A stretch of 64,000 nt of DNA, from positions 554,001 to 618,000 of the forward strand of contig JAUTXW010004468.1 in assembly GCA_030620095.1 (NCBI GenBank). The letters are read 5' to 3'. Origin of the DNA: Kuschelorhynchus macadamiae (taxonomy: Eukaryota > Arthropoda > Insecta > Coleoptera > Curculionidae). Below the pieces are notes generated by a model. It made no database searches. It worked only from the letters and a program-made list of their open reading frames with translations, and had not been told where the DNA came from. Shown in pieces: positions 1 to 13,800 of the stretch (positions within the stretch are counted from its first letter, which is position 1; every line of letters starts with the position of its first letter). The position numbers and the translations under genes are program-made.

Positions 1-42
1 ACTGTGTTTTTAGAGAGTAAAACTGCTGCCCGAAATTTTAAT

Positions 43-192
43 ACACTTTTAAATCATCCCCAAAAATAATAACCGTGAAAGGTTTTATGATCCTTATTGT
101 CATTCACAAATATTGTAAACTTTATTTGTGAATGACAATAAGGATCATAAAACCTTCCACGGTGATTATTTTTGGGAATGATTTAAAAGTGT
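43..192. repeat. 70-bp-arm inverted duplication (foldback)
   Basis: Positions 43-112 and 123-192 are reverse complements at about 67 of 70 positions, separated by a 10-nt AT-rich spacer. The right arm reads straight into a non-LTR reverse-transcriptase frame, so the left arm is an inverted copy of RT coding sequence rather than a terminal repeat of a DNA transposon. This points to inverted duplication or twin-priming-like rearrangement of a LINE. Confidence 0.9.
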
Positions 193-600
193 ATAAAAGG
201 ATCCACGATATTGATGACATTTTGTTGCTCCAGAATGATTTGGATGCTCTATGGCAGTGGTCGCAAACAAATAACTTACAACTCAACATAGGAAAATGCT
301 GCTTTATCTGATATCATAGGAGGCATAAAGTTTAACTCAAATTACAAGCTACACAGTGTCAACCTCAGTTTCTCTGAATCAGTGAAGAACCTTGGAGTAT
401 GTGGTTCATGAGAAATTGAGCTTCTTTCAGCATATTTCCAATATAAGCTTGCAGGGCTCCAAAAAATGCTTGGGGCTTATAACTCTCAATACAACTTCCA
501 GGAGTATCATAGAGTGGACATGCTTGTTAGACTTGGATTGAGCACTTTTGAAAGAGGACAATTACTTTTTGACCTGCTGTATCTATAATTTTCTGTAATC
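123..600 (+). pseudogene. non-LTR retrotransposon reverse transcriptase, C-terminal remnant
   Basis: Around 184-310 the plus strand encodes a degenerate stretch matching the region just after the RT active site of jockey/CR1-type LINEs: a remnant of the [YF]xDD box, then a stretch ending in W-x2-x2-N-x-L-x-LN-x2-KC (DALWQWSQ, then TNNLQLNIGKC). After a stop near 309 the frame shifts, but F-R-R-like, vKnLGV-like and LsFfqHI-like blocks remain to about 450. Several stops and frameshifts are present, so it is dead. Family assignment is from conserved RT spacing; the clade is not resolved. Confidence 0.65.
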
Positions 601-767
601 TTCATCACTTTGAACTTTTTGCTGCCTTTTGATGCTACAAGGTATGGTAGGTAAGCACCTATCTATAAAACTCTTTGTGTACTGGACCATCATAGTAAAT
701 AGAATAACAAATGTAACACAAGATACTATAATAATATAAGGTCTAGTAACATGGGCTGTAAAGTGCA

Positions 768-770
<3 letters not shown>

Positions 771-809
<39 letters not shown>
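771..809. repeat. (TA)n microsatellite
   Basis: About 39 bp of pure TA dinucleotides directly after GTGCAGTG. Open frames across it are artefacts of the repeat. Confidence 0.95.
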
Positions 810-811
<2 letters not shown>

Positions 812-899
812 AACAACAAGATAAAAACAGCATGGTACACAAAAAGCACCTGGTCCGGTAGATATCTACATTTTAGTTCTGAGCACCCCCTGTCACAAA

Positions 900-1620
900 A
901 AAAAATCTGTCATAATTGGCCTGGCAGATAAAGCCTTACAATTATCTGACCCCGAATACCGCAAAACTGCTGCAATTAATAAAGCAAAACAGGCACTGCT
1001 CTCAAATGGTTATCCAAAATACCTCATAGACTCAATTTTCAAAAAGGAATTCATAAACTCTATAACCAAACAAATGCACAACAAAAAAATAGCTCAAATC
1101 GTAATCGTAAGTCACAAAGGTTTTAATCTACTTAATAAAAATTTTAGTAAATTAAAGACAGCTATACCAAAGGAAAAAAAGAGCAACATTGTTTACGAAA
1201 TACCGTGCAATGACTGCAATAAAGTATAGATCTGACAAACCAGCCAATATTTAAAAAATCGCATTAACAGTCACAAATACGATAAAAGAAATAAAACAGC
1301 ACTCACAAACTATATGACCGAAAACAACCACAAATTTAACTATGATAATGTTAAAATACTTATTACCGAAATTAACAAAGAAAAGGGAATTTTACGAAAT
1401 GATCTACATACAAAAAAATTCTAACGCGATTAACGCAAAAACAGACACGAAAAATTTACACAAAATATATCATACACTATTAAAATGATTACTCCTACAA
1501 TAAATGGTATGTACATCTGTACAAAATATCGATCTGTATTACAAATATGTGCGGATTGCCATAAAATATTTATAAAACAAAAAACCACAATTATTTTGCA
1601 TACTGTATCGAGTACGTCTA
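900..1620 (+). pseudogene. Penelope-like element C-terminus with GIY-YIG endonuclease remnant
   Basis: The plus strand encodes a broken frame whose order fits the C-terminal part of a Penelope-like retroelement: an RT-tail segment (KYLIDSIFKKEF near 1020), then IVYEIPCNDC, a decayed Y-I-G-Q-T site now reading stop-I-stop-Q-T, S-Q-Y-L-K-N-R-I, an H-K-Y-D-K-R-N block, and NNHKFNYDNVKIL near 1325-1357. After a frameshift near 1385 it continues as a coding-like tail with I-x-K-N-S-N-A-I-N-A-K. The GIY-YIG nuclease of these elements nicks target DNA for reverse transcription. Two stops replace the conserved YIG, so the nuclease is inactive. The tandem repeats directly downstream fit the pseudo-LTR arrangement of this class. 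Confidence 0.65.
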
Positions 1621-1704
1621 ATGACATTTAAAGGTGAACGTCTTGTCTTGTCTTCCAATGTGTTACCATTGTTTTGACCTATGATTTTTAATAAAATGAA
1701 TTTT

Positions 1705-3076
<1,372 letters not shown>

Positions 3077-3622
3077 CACTTAATGTTAATAAAATACAGT
3101 TGGGGAAAGTAATGTTCATATTTAAAAATTATTTTTGCCTCAAAATAAAAAGAATTTATATTTTGAAATAAGATTTTCTCAGTTAATAGATCTGATAAGA
3201 CTTTATTCTAGCTACCTCACTATTTTCCCTTATGCTCCTTAAAGCATGAAACTTTATTTATTTTCCTAGCGGTAGGTACATGAAAATACTCTATATTGAA
3301 ACTGACCAACAAATTATCCTTTAGAGTACCTACTTTGTTAAAACTTTGTATGTTTGGTTAGCAGACATTTTAAAAGCATTGTAGGTATGGTGCTTGATGA
3401 ATAATGCTTTTCTTTTACAGGGTAAATAATACACTAGACTAGGAAAAATTTATAAAATATATTCATATTGCTCATACTTTTTATTAGAAAAACAAAAAAA
3501 TTTTCAAGCTTGAAAACTCTAGAAACCAGAGTTAGAGGGAATAAATGAACAACCACTTGAAAACTTGTATTTGGCTCATTGCTTTTCAACATTGACTAAC
3601 AGTCTTTTTTCTTAACTTTAAT

Positions 3623-3694
3623 TTACTGCTCTGCTACTTTTATAACTGTCCATAAGGCAGTGAAAGAAGGAGGGGGGGGCTTGCCAGTCTTCAC
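3623..3694 (-). CDS. candidate terminal exon, unknown protein
   Basis: On the minus strand a good acceptor (T-rich tract ending AATTTCAG) precedes 24 codons ending in TAA. The reading begins VKTGKPPPPSF and ends IKVAEQ-stop. The proline run comes from a C8 tract, so the segment could be coincidence. I do not recognise the product and found no certain upstream exon. Treat as a weak exon prediction. Confidence 0.2.
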   Translation of the reverse strand: MKTGKPPPPSFTALWTVIKVAEQ

Positions 3695-4448
3695 CTGAAA
3701 TTTTAAAAAATATAAATATAAACATTTGTTTAATTAACTTATACAAATAGAAAATGTGAGATTTTATAGAGTTCCTTCGCAAGGTGTTGTTTGATTTTCG
3801 TAGACTATAAACTACTAAAAATAATTATAAACAAGCATAAATCATGTTTAAAACAGGTAGAGGTAAAAATCAAATCGGGAAAAATGAAGGGTAAGTTTTA
3901 CAGAAATAAAAAATGAAAATATAGAACATATTTATATATAAACCCTCAATTACTTCAATTTAAATGTCTTAATCACTGTACAAATGTACATTAACATTTC
4001 ATATCTGCTGCCACTCCCAATGAAAAAATATTCTTTTTAAACCAACACCTATAAAGATTATATACAACTTTTTTTTAGGAAAGTAGAACCTTAAATTAAA
4101 ATAGGTAGAACGAATCCATCATTGCATCAAGAATTTGGTGAACAAATAAATTTTAGGATATATCCCCTTTCTTTTTCTTATTGTTTTCTATGAGTAAAAC
4201 TCTTTCCAAATGACCCCACTAGATAGAACCAAACAAAAATCTTAATTTAAAATTAGGAATTGTACAACTAGTATAGTATACAATTCTCGAGTATAGAGTG
4301 TAGATCCTAATTATTAAATATATATTTGTTTTTTAACTGGTACAGGTAAAAAGAAAGTCAACCCATTCAAATAATTAAAAATGAGTTTAAGCTTTGGTTT
4401 AAAGATAATTCTGTACTGATTGAGAACAAAATTGGTTTTTTGTAATTA

Positions 4449-4504
4449 TTATCCAGAGTTCTTGGACATTTCAGCCAGGTCTTTGATTTTGTATTCAGAT
4501 ATTA
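4449..4504 (-). CDS. candidate terminal exon, unknown protein
   Basis: Minus strand: a TTTCTTTAG acceptor followed by 56 nt reading ISEYKIKDLAEMSKNSG and then TAA (phase 2). The composition is coding-like and unusually lysine/glutamate-rich for this AT-rich background, but there is no support beyond the splice site and composition. Confidence 0.2.
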
Positions 4505-5629
4505 CTAAAGAAATGATACATACATTAATACTTCCCTACAATTAATGGAAATCTGTAAATACCTAGAGGGAATCTGAAAAAATGTAAAAATAACAAAATT
4601 GATAATATGTAAAAGAGTTGAAAACGTTTGAACAAACAAACCTTCTAGAGCCTGTAGAAAATACCTTAATACCCAACAAAACTATCACAATCGACGTCAC
4701 TAGTTTGGGGTGCATTTGACGGCGGGCTACATTCTCAAATTCTGAATTGTTAAATCCGTTTTTTAATGCATTTTTATTATATATATTTGGATCTAAGGAA
4801 CATCATTATATACATAAAAAAAATTAACCTGCCAAAATAATTTGGCGGTCCAACAAAACAGCTATGGCTGGCGTAGGACAAACATTGTTTTCTTCAACGA
4901 CATATAAAAAGGATAGACCCTTTTGTTTACATTTAAAACCGATCAGTCATTAAACTATAGAAAGCGCGTTTGACAGCTTTGCTACTCTCGACAATAGATT
5001 TTGTAATTACCGTGGTTAATTCACGAAGATATTGGCAAAAATACTGCTTTTAGGATATTTAATATTGCATTTTATTACTAAAATAACTTTAAATAAGCTA
5101 ATGACAAACAAACCGAGAAAGTTTTCTCCTATCGTTTCGTTTTTATTAATTTTGTTTTCCTTAAAGGAATAATATTTGGCACTGTTGCATTTATCCGAGA
5201 TATTTCCAACCTTTACTTCAGGCTGCTCCCTAGGTAAAATGAATTTGCACCAAGTGTGTATTTATCTCTTTCTGTCCTGTCTGCGTACTAAATATAGTAG
5301 ACATTTAGGCAATAAACGCTAAGATAATAAATCGAAATAATTCGGAGTAGACACTGGTTATAAGCTATCGTTATCTAAACAAAGACACCATGCTCATCGG
5401 TCATGTCAGCAGCGAATTTAATATTAAATTCATTTTATCAAACAAATGCGCCATCTTTGGTGGGGGTCCTGACTCATTTCGACCTTGCGTAGTCTTGTTT
5501 TGGCGGCGTCTGTTAGATATTTGTGTCGTTTGTCCTGGATTTTCATGGTTTTTTTATATTTAATTTTACTGTGGGTTATGAGTTACAGTTAAATATAGTG
5601 CTGTGTAGCAGAATATGTAACAAAAAAGG

Positions 5630-7588
5630 ATGATTTCAACCCGAAGCCTATTTACGCCGGTAAGTAACCTTTATGTCAAATGTGTCATGCCCAGCGAAGT
5701 AGGTGCGATAGACGCATAAGGAAGAATTAAATTTCTGATTAAACTGCAGATAAAAACAATTTAGGTATTTCAAAATTCTGTTTGTAAAACCTTTAATGCT
5801 TACAGAGAGTAATAAAGTAGCATAAACATATACAAATGAATTTCAAGTAGTTCACTTATGTCCATATGTAACATCATGCACTTTATTATGTAGTTATTGC
5901 CTTTTTCTTGTAATTTAATTAATTTTGTGTTTAGGACCGTTAAATTACAAAGGTTTCTAGCTCTGGATTACAGATTTTTCATAAGACGCAAAATAATGTA
6001 GGTTGTTTTTGGTAGTACCGACCCTTACAATAAATGTTAAAAATAACTTAATTTTGGTCCGATCTAGTAAATTTTCAGACTTTTCTGTATATACTTGATT
6101 TTTCAAGTATAGACAGAAAAGAGAAAACTAAATATAGATTGCGTTTAACGCTCTATCACTTCTACGCCAACGTGAACGAACTTTCTAAATTTTGGTTCAC
6201 GTGAAATCAGATGTGATGTGATCATTAGCGTTCCGCTAACTAATATACGCTATTTATTTATTTTGTTTCGTAATCTTTGTGGCGTAGTGGTATGATTCTC
6301 GGCCCACGTCGTATAGGTTGTGGGTTCGAATCTTGATACGGGTGAAAGATTTTTTTTAAGTATTTTTTAAACAGAACTAACAATTAAGAAAAATGCTAAT
6401 TATTTATTTTCTTAAACTTTGGATTGTTTAGGTTTGCTGTAAAGAAAGTGCACCAACCAAATTTTAAGTCTATATTATTAAAACAACGAATTTTTTAAAA
6501 CAAAATCTATACTTTTGGCATCAGTTTGTCAATAAAGCCATCATTCAGACGTTTTTCTTATTTAACGTGAACCATCGACTATTCGTTTACATTAGCGTGG
6601 AAGGAGCAATGGCATAATTTAAATGTAGATAAATGTCTAATTTTTTAAGATCAACTTTTCTCCAACATTTTATTGTTAGTATCTATTATTATTATATCAT
6701 TCTTATTTTAAGTCACTTTTTCCAGTGGTTGTATTAAGCACTGATAATAATGTATGTTTTATAAGGGGTAATTTATGGTGATGTAACAATAATAGAAATA
6801 ATAAGTCCATTGGCATATCAAGATTTTAGCTTTAGTTAGGAATAAACTAGCTGCAGTCTTACATATTATCTTGCTAGTGCAAAATTTAGTAAAGACATTT
6901 CATGGTGTAAAAACTAGACTTACCATTTATATTTGGATATAATTTGGTTAGCCTACCATCACGTTTATACAAATGTTACATTATATCTTAAGAACTCAAG
7001 ATTGCTCGAGCAAGTTGATATGCACTTGCAGCTGCCTTTAAGTTACACTGTAATTTTTCCCTTCATAGAATTTAACCAATTATAACACTAGGAGTTTAAT
7101 ACATATTATGTTATAAGCTAGATTTTGTATACATATTATGTTTTCTATTTGCAAACTAAAAACATAATTATTATATTTTTCTACCTTTCTAAATATAGGC
7201 CTGCTGTTTTATGCAACTTTGTAAAGTCGGCTTCATAATCCATTGCACAACTATTATATTATTATTTAATAGATGTAGGCTCTATACTGCACTAAACTTT
7301 TTTCGATGTCAGACTGCTTGTGCTATTGACAGTAATTTTGTATGTAAGACAAGATGGAGACTCTGTACTGAAATATCCTAAAATCTGTTCAGATCATTTT
7401 AGTTTAGACATATTCTGACTTAGCCTGGTGGGCGATGTTATTAGGCCACATGCAAACCCAATCTTACACCTTTGTATTTCAGGTTAATATACAATATCCT
7501 TGTTAATTATTTCGTGAAATATTTTTTGAAATCTCAGACTGTAATGTTACTGGATGGGCCCTGGAACAGCCCTAAGGACAATGTTTGG
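5630..7588 (+). CDS. candidate host gene, first two coding exons
   Basis: An ATG at 5630 opens ten codons (M-I-S-T-R-S-L-F-T-P) ending exactly at a strong donor, G|GTAAGT, at 5659/5660. A second segment, 7538-7588, is bounded by a TCTCAG acceptor and a G|GTAAGT donor and reads TVMLLDGPWNSPKDNVW. Both introns are phase 0, so the two join in frame. The upstream sequence (about 5450-5629) is relatively GC-rich, as expected for a 5' UTR. The protein is not recognised. A possible third segment follows the TTTTCCAG acceptor at about 11719, but it stops after seven codons in phase 0. A chance pairing of splice sites is possible. Confidence 0.3.
6080..6121. repeat. short perfect-type hairpin
   Basis: Arms 6080-6098 and 6103-6121 (19 nt, one mismatch) flank a TTTT loop. 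It directly precedes a second inverted repeat at 6139-6240 and may belong to the same foldback element. Confidence 0.75.
6139..6240. repeat. imperfect foldback element (AACGCT...AACGTGAAC arms)
   Basis: The left part contains AACGCTCTATCACTTC then AACGTGAAC; the right part carries their complements (GTTCACGTG, GTGATGTGATC, AGCGTT) in inverted order around a centre near 6187. A further AACGTGAACC occurs at 6564. It looks like a degenerate MITE. Confidence 0.5.
6273..6350 (+). other. tRNA-like sequence (tRNA pseudogene or SINE head)
   Basis: TGGCGTAGTGG matches a pol III A box and GGTTCGAATC is a perfect B box, at tRNA-like spacing. The D-arm region GTAGTGGTATGATTCTCG resembles tRNA-Gly or tRNA-Pro. 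The ends ATCTTT and AAAGAT pair, and a T8 run (a pol III terminator) follows at once. The anticodon and T stems pair poorly and there are about seven extra bases before the 3' acceptor strand, so it is not a functional tRNA as it stands. Confidence 0.5.
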
Positions 7589-10240
7589 GTAAGTTTCGGA
7601 TATCTTACAGATGAATATACATGTCATCATGTTTGCATTTTCATATCATCATATTGGATACCTTGTATAAAAAAAATTGGCATTGATACTGCGATTTGAC
7701 TTACTTTTTCTATCATTCATGTCAAATTAGTGGTGCAAATGGCAATTAGTAATTTAATATACCCAGGACAGGGAGGGATGGAAGAACGCTTTCTCATTAT
7801 TTTATCCTGTTAACCAAATCTTATATTATTGAATAATATACAGTTCTTTACTTTCCACTTTTTACTTTTTTTAGTCAGTTTTAATGACAATTATTTTATA
7901 TTTGTGTTATTGAATAAATATTGTGTTGGCAATGTTAAAAGGCTGTTGACAAAATTGAAAAAACTGTTGCAAACATTGTATTCCTACCCTACCCAATATT
8001 TTGTCTTCACTCCCCCTTGACCAGGTATTTATGATTAGGGGTAAATATCAGTTAAGTCTAAGTTTTGTGCAGTAACAAGTATTACAAAAACATACATTTT
8101 ACTTAACACTTTTATTTATAGTTAATAAACAATCTGTCTAGTGATATTTGAATGTAGTCAAATTAATGTTTTTGGCGTAAGTAAAATAAACATTACAGCA
8201 CTTGCTACGTATTGGTATCAAATACCTAGGAGAACACCATACACCTTGTTGGTAATTGTTTACATTTCTGCACCATCACCGATTTTAGTTGAAACTTTAC
8301 TTTATTAATTATCAGATATTGTTTGCATCGTTATTGCATTTTTGTACACCTTAAAAATCATAGAAGATAATAAATTAAAAACTTTACAGAAAACGTGGTT
8401 TATTTTGAAGTGATGAAATAAAATCAGATATACAACAACGAAAACGAATAAACATGTGTAGAAAATCAAATACACATATGTTGTTCAAACACAGCTATGT
8501 GTTTGTCTTGTCTATTTGTTCTTTCATGTTGGTCTGATAATACTCCTATAGAGCGAAATACCTATCATCATCTTTGACTGAGACTGAATTGAATATATAA
8601 TATGCAGAAGTTGAATTTGCGCTAATTATCTGTTGTGAGCTGAGATGCATTTATTTTTTAGTCATTATTCTATCAAATACAGTTTTTGTAAAAACAAAAT
8701 ATAAGATGCAGCTACTAGCTATTGCAACAGTTATTCCTGGATATAAAACAGTGTTTAAATATAGCTTTAATTTTCATTTTGGTTAGTTGACGTCACCTTG
8801 TTATGGTTTTTTTAGATATATGACTTCTACAACACAAATGAATTGAAAAGCTAAAGCTTGGACCATGCTAAAGACTTAAACTTTAGGTAATTTACAGCGC
8901 CCAAAATTAATATTCTGTTTTAGATTACCATGAAAACCAACAAATAATAGGTTGAAATATTGAAAATTGATCACCATTTACCCAAAAGAACTAAATAATG
9001 CACGAATTATTTTGTGTCCAGTCATATGAATAAGCTTGATGGCTGAGGACTGATTAGATCAAATGCTGCCATAGCTACAAATTAATAGATAGTACCCGTC
9101 TAATGGTTATGACCTAATAAGGCTACCTCAAAATGTGATACTGGGATAATTTTTTTGGTAAGTTTCTTGATTTAAACTTTAAACCCACACTGATATTCAT
9201 AGTTACTAGATAGCTAATATAAAATCCGATAAGTTAATATGTTTTACAAAAACCAAAACACGCTCATGTACAATCATATAAACTATATCTGTGTGTAATC
9301 TGGGATAATTGACGCATTCTTTTTTGTTTCTATATGCTTTGGGATGTAAAATGTAAAAAAAACAAAACCAAAAAACATTTTAATTCCAAAGTCGTTTAAA
9401 TGTTATTTTTACTGGTCTATGTGGATAGGTTGTTATAATTTTGACTTTATCTTTATCTTATATAAGAAAACGCCAATGGTAAAAATAATAGATACAGGTA
9501 TCACATGATGAACCATTAAAAAAAAAACAGTTTTAGCTTTAAATATGCATCCTCACATAACAAGTGTTTTTAAATTAATTAACAATTTTTGTTGGGTTCA
9601 AGATGCCGAAATCATGTTTTCCTATTTCCATTGGTAGGTCTGTGTGTTAATTAGTCTGTTCGGGACAAACTGTCTAATAGTGAAGGAAAATGGGGTTCTA
9701 AAATATTTTTTTTTAATTAGTACTTATAAAGAACCACTTACCAGTTTGTGGTATACTTTTTTCTTAAATTTTCATTAAAAAGGCTTTGCCTATTTTCCCG
9801 ACGAAGTACCTGTAAATTCGCTTATTGTGAAGTGCTTCTTTTATTTAAAAAAAAAAAGAGAAATTTATTAGATACAATTTATATAACAAATAACTTTTGT
9901 GTGTTATCTGTGTGTGTGGTAGAATTAAGTAAGACTGGAGTTCCAGAAATATTTTTGTTTTTAGAAAGTGACAGTCAGACTTGGAAAAAAGACTTCCAAA
10001 AGATAAGTCAGAATAAATATGATAATAAAGGGTAACAACGAAATTACATTGAGTCAAAGAGAACTGGATGTTCCTTACAAATTTTACATGTTATTACCTA
10101 ATTTTTATTACACTGCTATTTGCAAAACTTCTATTGCCAAAAATTAAGTTGATAGAATACATAAGATCCCCTAAAAAAGCATATATCGAAAAAAGTTCCG
10201 GGTAAAAGAAATTTACCGACTTTTATATGTATGGCCTTTC
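6360..10240. other. long AT-rich stretch, no recognised element apart from the candidate exon at 7538-7588
   Basis: Open frames here are short and show no family motif. It is probably intronic or intergenic. Confidence 0.5.
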
Positions 10241-10249
10241 AAACATTCT

Positions 10250-10800
10250 AATATGCAGCTATTTTGTTCCGCGTTTCAATATTTTACCAGTTTCTACCTG
10301 TCACACTTCATTTTTAGGCAAAATATAACAGCCTTTTACACTGATATTTTTAAATTGCACTGGGAGTCTCATTTGGTCGCGCCATTTTAAATTCGTAGCA
10401 AAATTATATTAGTTTATCCCTATAACATATGTATTCTAATTTTAGAGCAAAGCTCAATAAGTCGTTTTTTACTTTTTTAATATTTTATTTGGCCGCCATT
10501 TTGTTCCGCAATCTTAATTTCGTACTAAAAAGTTCATCTCTATATAACACTTAATTCTTGTGCGAAATTTGAAATTAATCGAATAAGTAGTTTTTCAGAT
10601 TTGACTCATTAAAAATGTTATTAGGCCGCCATTTTGTTTCGCCATCTTTGATTCGTATACAAATTTTACTAGTTCATTTTTATATCACAATATGTGAATA
10701 ATTTGAGGTAAATTGTATAAGTAGTATTTTGGTTATAATTTTTTTAACGTTTTGCTAGGCCGCCATATTGGATTTTCACCAAAATTTCACCATGCAGTCC
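10250..10800. repeat. degenerate tandem array, ~110-135-bp period, GGCCGCCATTTTG core
   Basis: Four units are clear, with cores near 10378 (GCGCCATTTT), 10491 (GGCCGCCATTTTG), 10624 (GGCCGCCATTTTG) and 10760 (GGCCGCCATATTG). An older unit near 10255 has CTATTTTGTTCCGC. Each core is followed by CG(C/T)AATTT-like sequence and a conserved AGTTCATCTCTATAT-like block 40-50 nt downstream. The cores are much more GC-rich than their surroundings. Confidence 0.75.
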
Positions 10801-10809
10801 CTATATGAA

Positions 10810-13800
10810 CCTCAATTTTTGACCAAAAATTAAAGTGATTTGAGTAAGTGGTTTTTTAGCTATACCACTAATAGATATACAGACCGATGGAATTAAGAAA
10901 ACCTGTTTTTTTTTGGGATCCAGGGAGCCAAAATAGTAAAGAACTGTAGAAACCTGGGGGGGTGATTTTTTCACGATTACATCCGTCTTATGAGGAATTA
11001 AAAAGAAAAACTATGTTATCTACAGTTCTATAGCAAAATATTTAATCTATAGTTTAGACCCTAAAAAGAAGGTAGACACTGAGAAGGCAATTCTGTTTGC
11101 ATGGATTCAACTATACTATACACTAATAAATTTGTATCAAATTCTTTTGCTTACTTTTTTAATAATTTTTTAGAAAAAATTCGCCCAATAATGAGAAAGT
11201 GGTATTATAGTGGATGAGGAAAACGTACAATTCAAAACACTGTGTAAAAAGTGAGCTTTACACTATAGGGTAAATTGTTTTTATTTTTAAAAATGCGTTA
11301 AAATAATATTGCTAAGCAAATTAGAAAACTTGTCACCGTTCAATTAGCTTAACATTAACTGAATTAGAAGAATTTGGAAAACAACTATCGATTCTGAGTT
11401 ACTGAAATAATCAATGAGTTCTCTAAGAATATAAAAGCTTCAATGATTTTATTTTTATTTTAATTAGTTTTCGTTCATCTGTATATGTTTTGTTTGAATG
11501 TTTTTAGAAATTACTCTTTTTATGACAAATTATATTTTTACATCTTACATTTTTTTGTAATTTATTTATTTTAAAAAGCATGAGTGGAACAGGAACTCCT
11601 TTTTTTTTCTCAGATTTAGAGAATTAGCTCTATAATTTTATAATACATTTTTGATATTTAAAATATATATCTAAAATATTTAAACCCCATAATCATTTTT
11701 ATATTTTTTCTTTTCCAGGTCCCTCTCTATCTGGCAAGCTGAAATCATTGAACAACTTTTATAACCCAGTTTTTTAACTACTAAAGAACAATGTTGAAAC
11801 TGTCATGTAATGGAAAACCGAAAGAAATATTTTGTTACACAACATATAACATTAGGGGCACGAATTTTAATATATTTTTGTAAATTACTAATGTACAATG
11901 TGCTTAAAAAATCACTCTTTCCAAAAATCGTATAAAAAACGATACATTCCATTTAAAAAACACCTGATGCATAGCGTAACTCTTTTGTTTCTGGTTCAAA
12001 TATTTTTTCGATGATATTTTTGGATTCTACAAGAAAAAATACATCGATTGGCTATTTTGAATTTTTCCAAAATACAAGGAAGGTCGAAAATAGGTCCCTG
12101 TTCAGTCCTCGCTGGAACACCCTGTACAATGTGGTTATTTTAACTTGTCCACATTTTAATCTGCTAAGAACTTCTCATTTTTCCTGATATCAAATCAAAA
12201 TGTCCAGAAAAGAAATTCTATGGCAAGTTACTGAGTTCCCAAGAACACAAATAAAAGTGTAAATTTTCAAAGATATAAATATAACTGGCATTTTTTTTAA
12301 ATGAGTCACTTTCTGATTTGCACTTTCAGTAGATAGATCTCATGCACCTACTTCTTGACACCTTTATCCTTCAAAAATGAAGAAGAATTTTGTCATACAC
12401 ATTGTTTTATGGCACAGCCATTTTTACCTTTTCCCTTGTATTTTTAAAAATAAATCTCCAAGTAAGTTAGGGCAGATCGTAATTTGGAAAAGTTAAAATA
12501 ACCACGCTGAGTGGTACAGAGTAAAGAACTAAACTTTTTGCTAGCCTTATGCAAACATAGGTTTATTGCTTCTCGTAAAAGTTCAGAAGTAGTCTTATTT
12601 GATAAAGCATAACTCTATTATATAAAACAAACAATTTTTTTGTCTGTTTCATTTTTTGTTGATGTATGTAAAGTATTTTTTAAATTATTTCTTTGTTTAA
12701 TACGTTATTGCATTTTTTCTAAGTCATAGCAAGTTTTAAATCATGTTCAACGAAAACAACATCGTTAGATATGTAAATTGATCAAAAACTTAATCTTCCA
12801 ACCTGTTGGTATGTATTTATAGGTATTCTTCAATATCCCCACTTTACCCTTCGTAAAGTACAATCATAAATGGGGGAATTTTATCCAGTTTTTATATCAC
12901 CATTTTCTAATGACTGAAAATATATAGCTTATAAAATTTCCCGAAATAAATAAATTTACTTATTCGGTATTCCTTGTAATAGTAATTTTTTATTTATTAG
13001 GTCATAGATCTGAATGTAAATAATTTGTTTCGCTTTTGTTAACTGGGCAATATGTTAGTTGAATTTAGAATGATATGATTTTAAGTAAGCTCTATAGGGT
13101 TATGCTTAGTTTTTTTAGGTAATTATATATTTCCTTCCAATGTTTTTAAGGCGGGTATTTATTTATTATTATCTGAAAGGCTAAGTCTATATTAAAAGAA
13201 ATTCTATATTTTGTGTGATTAATCAGTATTATGTATGGATCAAACCTTAATCATCATAGTCTTGTTTTTTTTGTGGGTGAGCTCTAAAAAAATGATTATA
13301 TTATTGAGGCATCTACATGTCAGAAATCGTATACAAGGTTACTTTAAGGCCATTTCACTCTGTCCTGTAATGTTGGAGAGTGTAGGTGGGCACCTATGTA
13401 TTTCATAATCAGACCTTTATTGCTATTATAAAAAGCACTTAAAAGGGCTGTATGTGGTATGCCAGGTATCTTTCACGCAGAGTCCTTTCATAATAGAAAT
13501 CGGGGGCAATTCTGATTTAAAATCAACTTCCTTACAGTTAAACACATCAGAAAATTAGATATAGCTAAGACAAATTAAACCACTAGTAGCAGGACTAAGT
13601 ATGTGATCTTAGCTTACAGGTTTTTTTTACATTAAAAACAATAATTTGGAAATCATCCGGCTCGTTTTCGGACAGAAAGCATGCTCCCGTTATATAGAGT
13701 TTCTGAAGCATTCGGGTAAAAGAAAATTTTCCTTTGATCATTTTCATATAACGTATTTAACCTAAGAAACCTTAATTTTTCAAAAAAAAAAATTTCAGCA

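Larger units (their letters stand above)
3077..5450. other. AT-rich stretch, no recognised gene
   Basis: No long open frame and no transposon terminus was recognised. It holds two short minus-strand segments with acceptor-like borders and coding-like composition, listed separately. The rest looks intronic or intergenic. Confidence 0.5.

Noticed and set aside
6080..6121. microRNA precursor
   Set aside because: The 19-bp stem with a 4-nt loop is too short for a pre-miRNA and it belongs to an inverted-repeat element.
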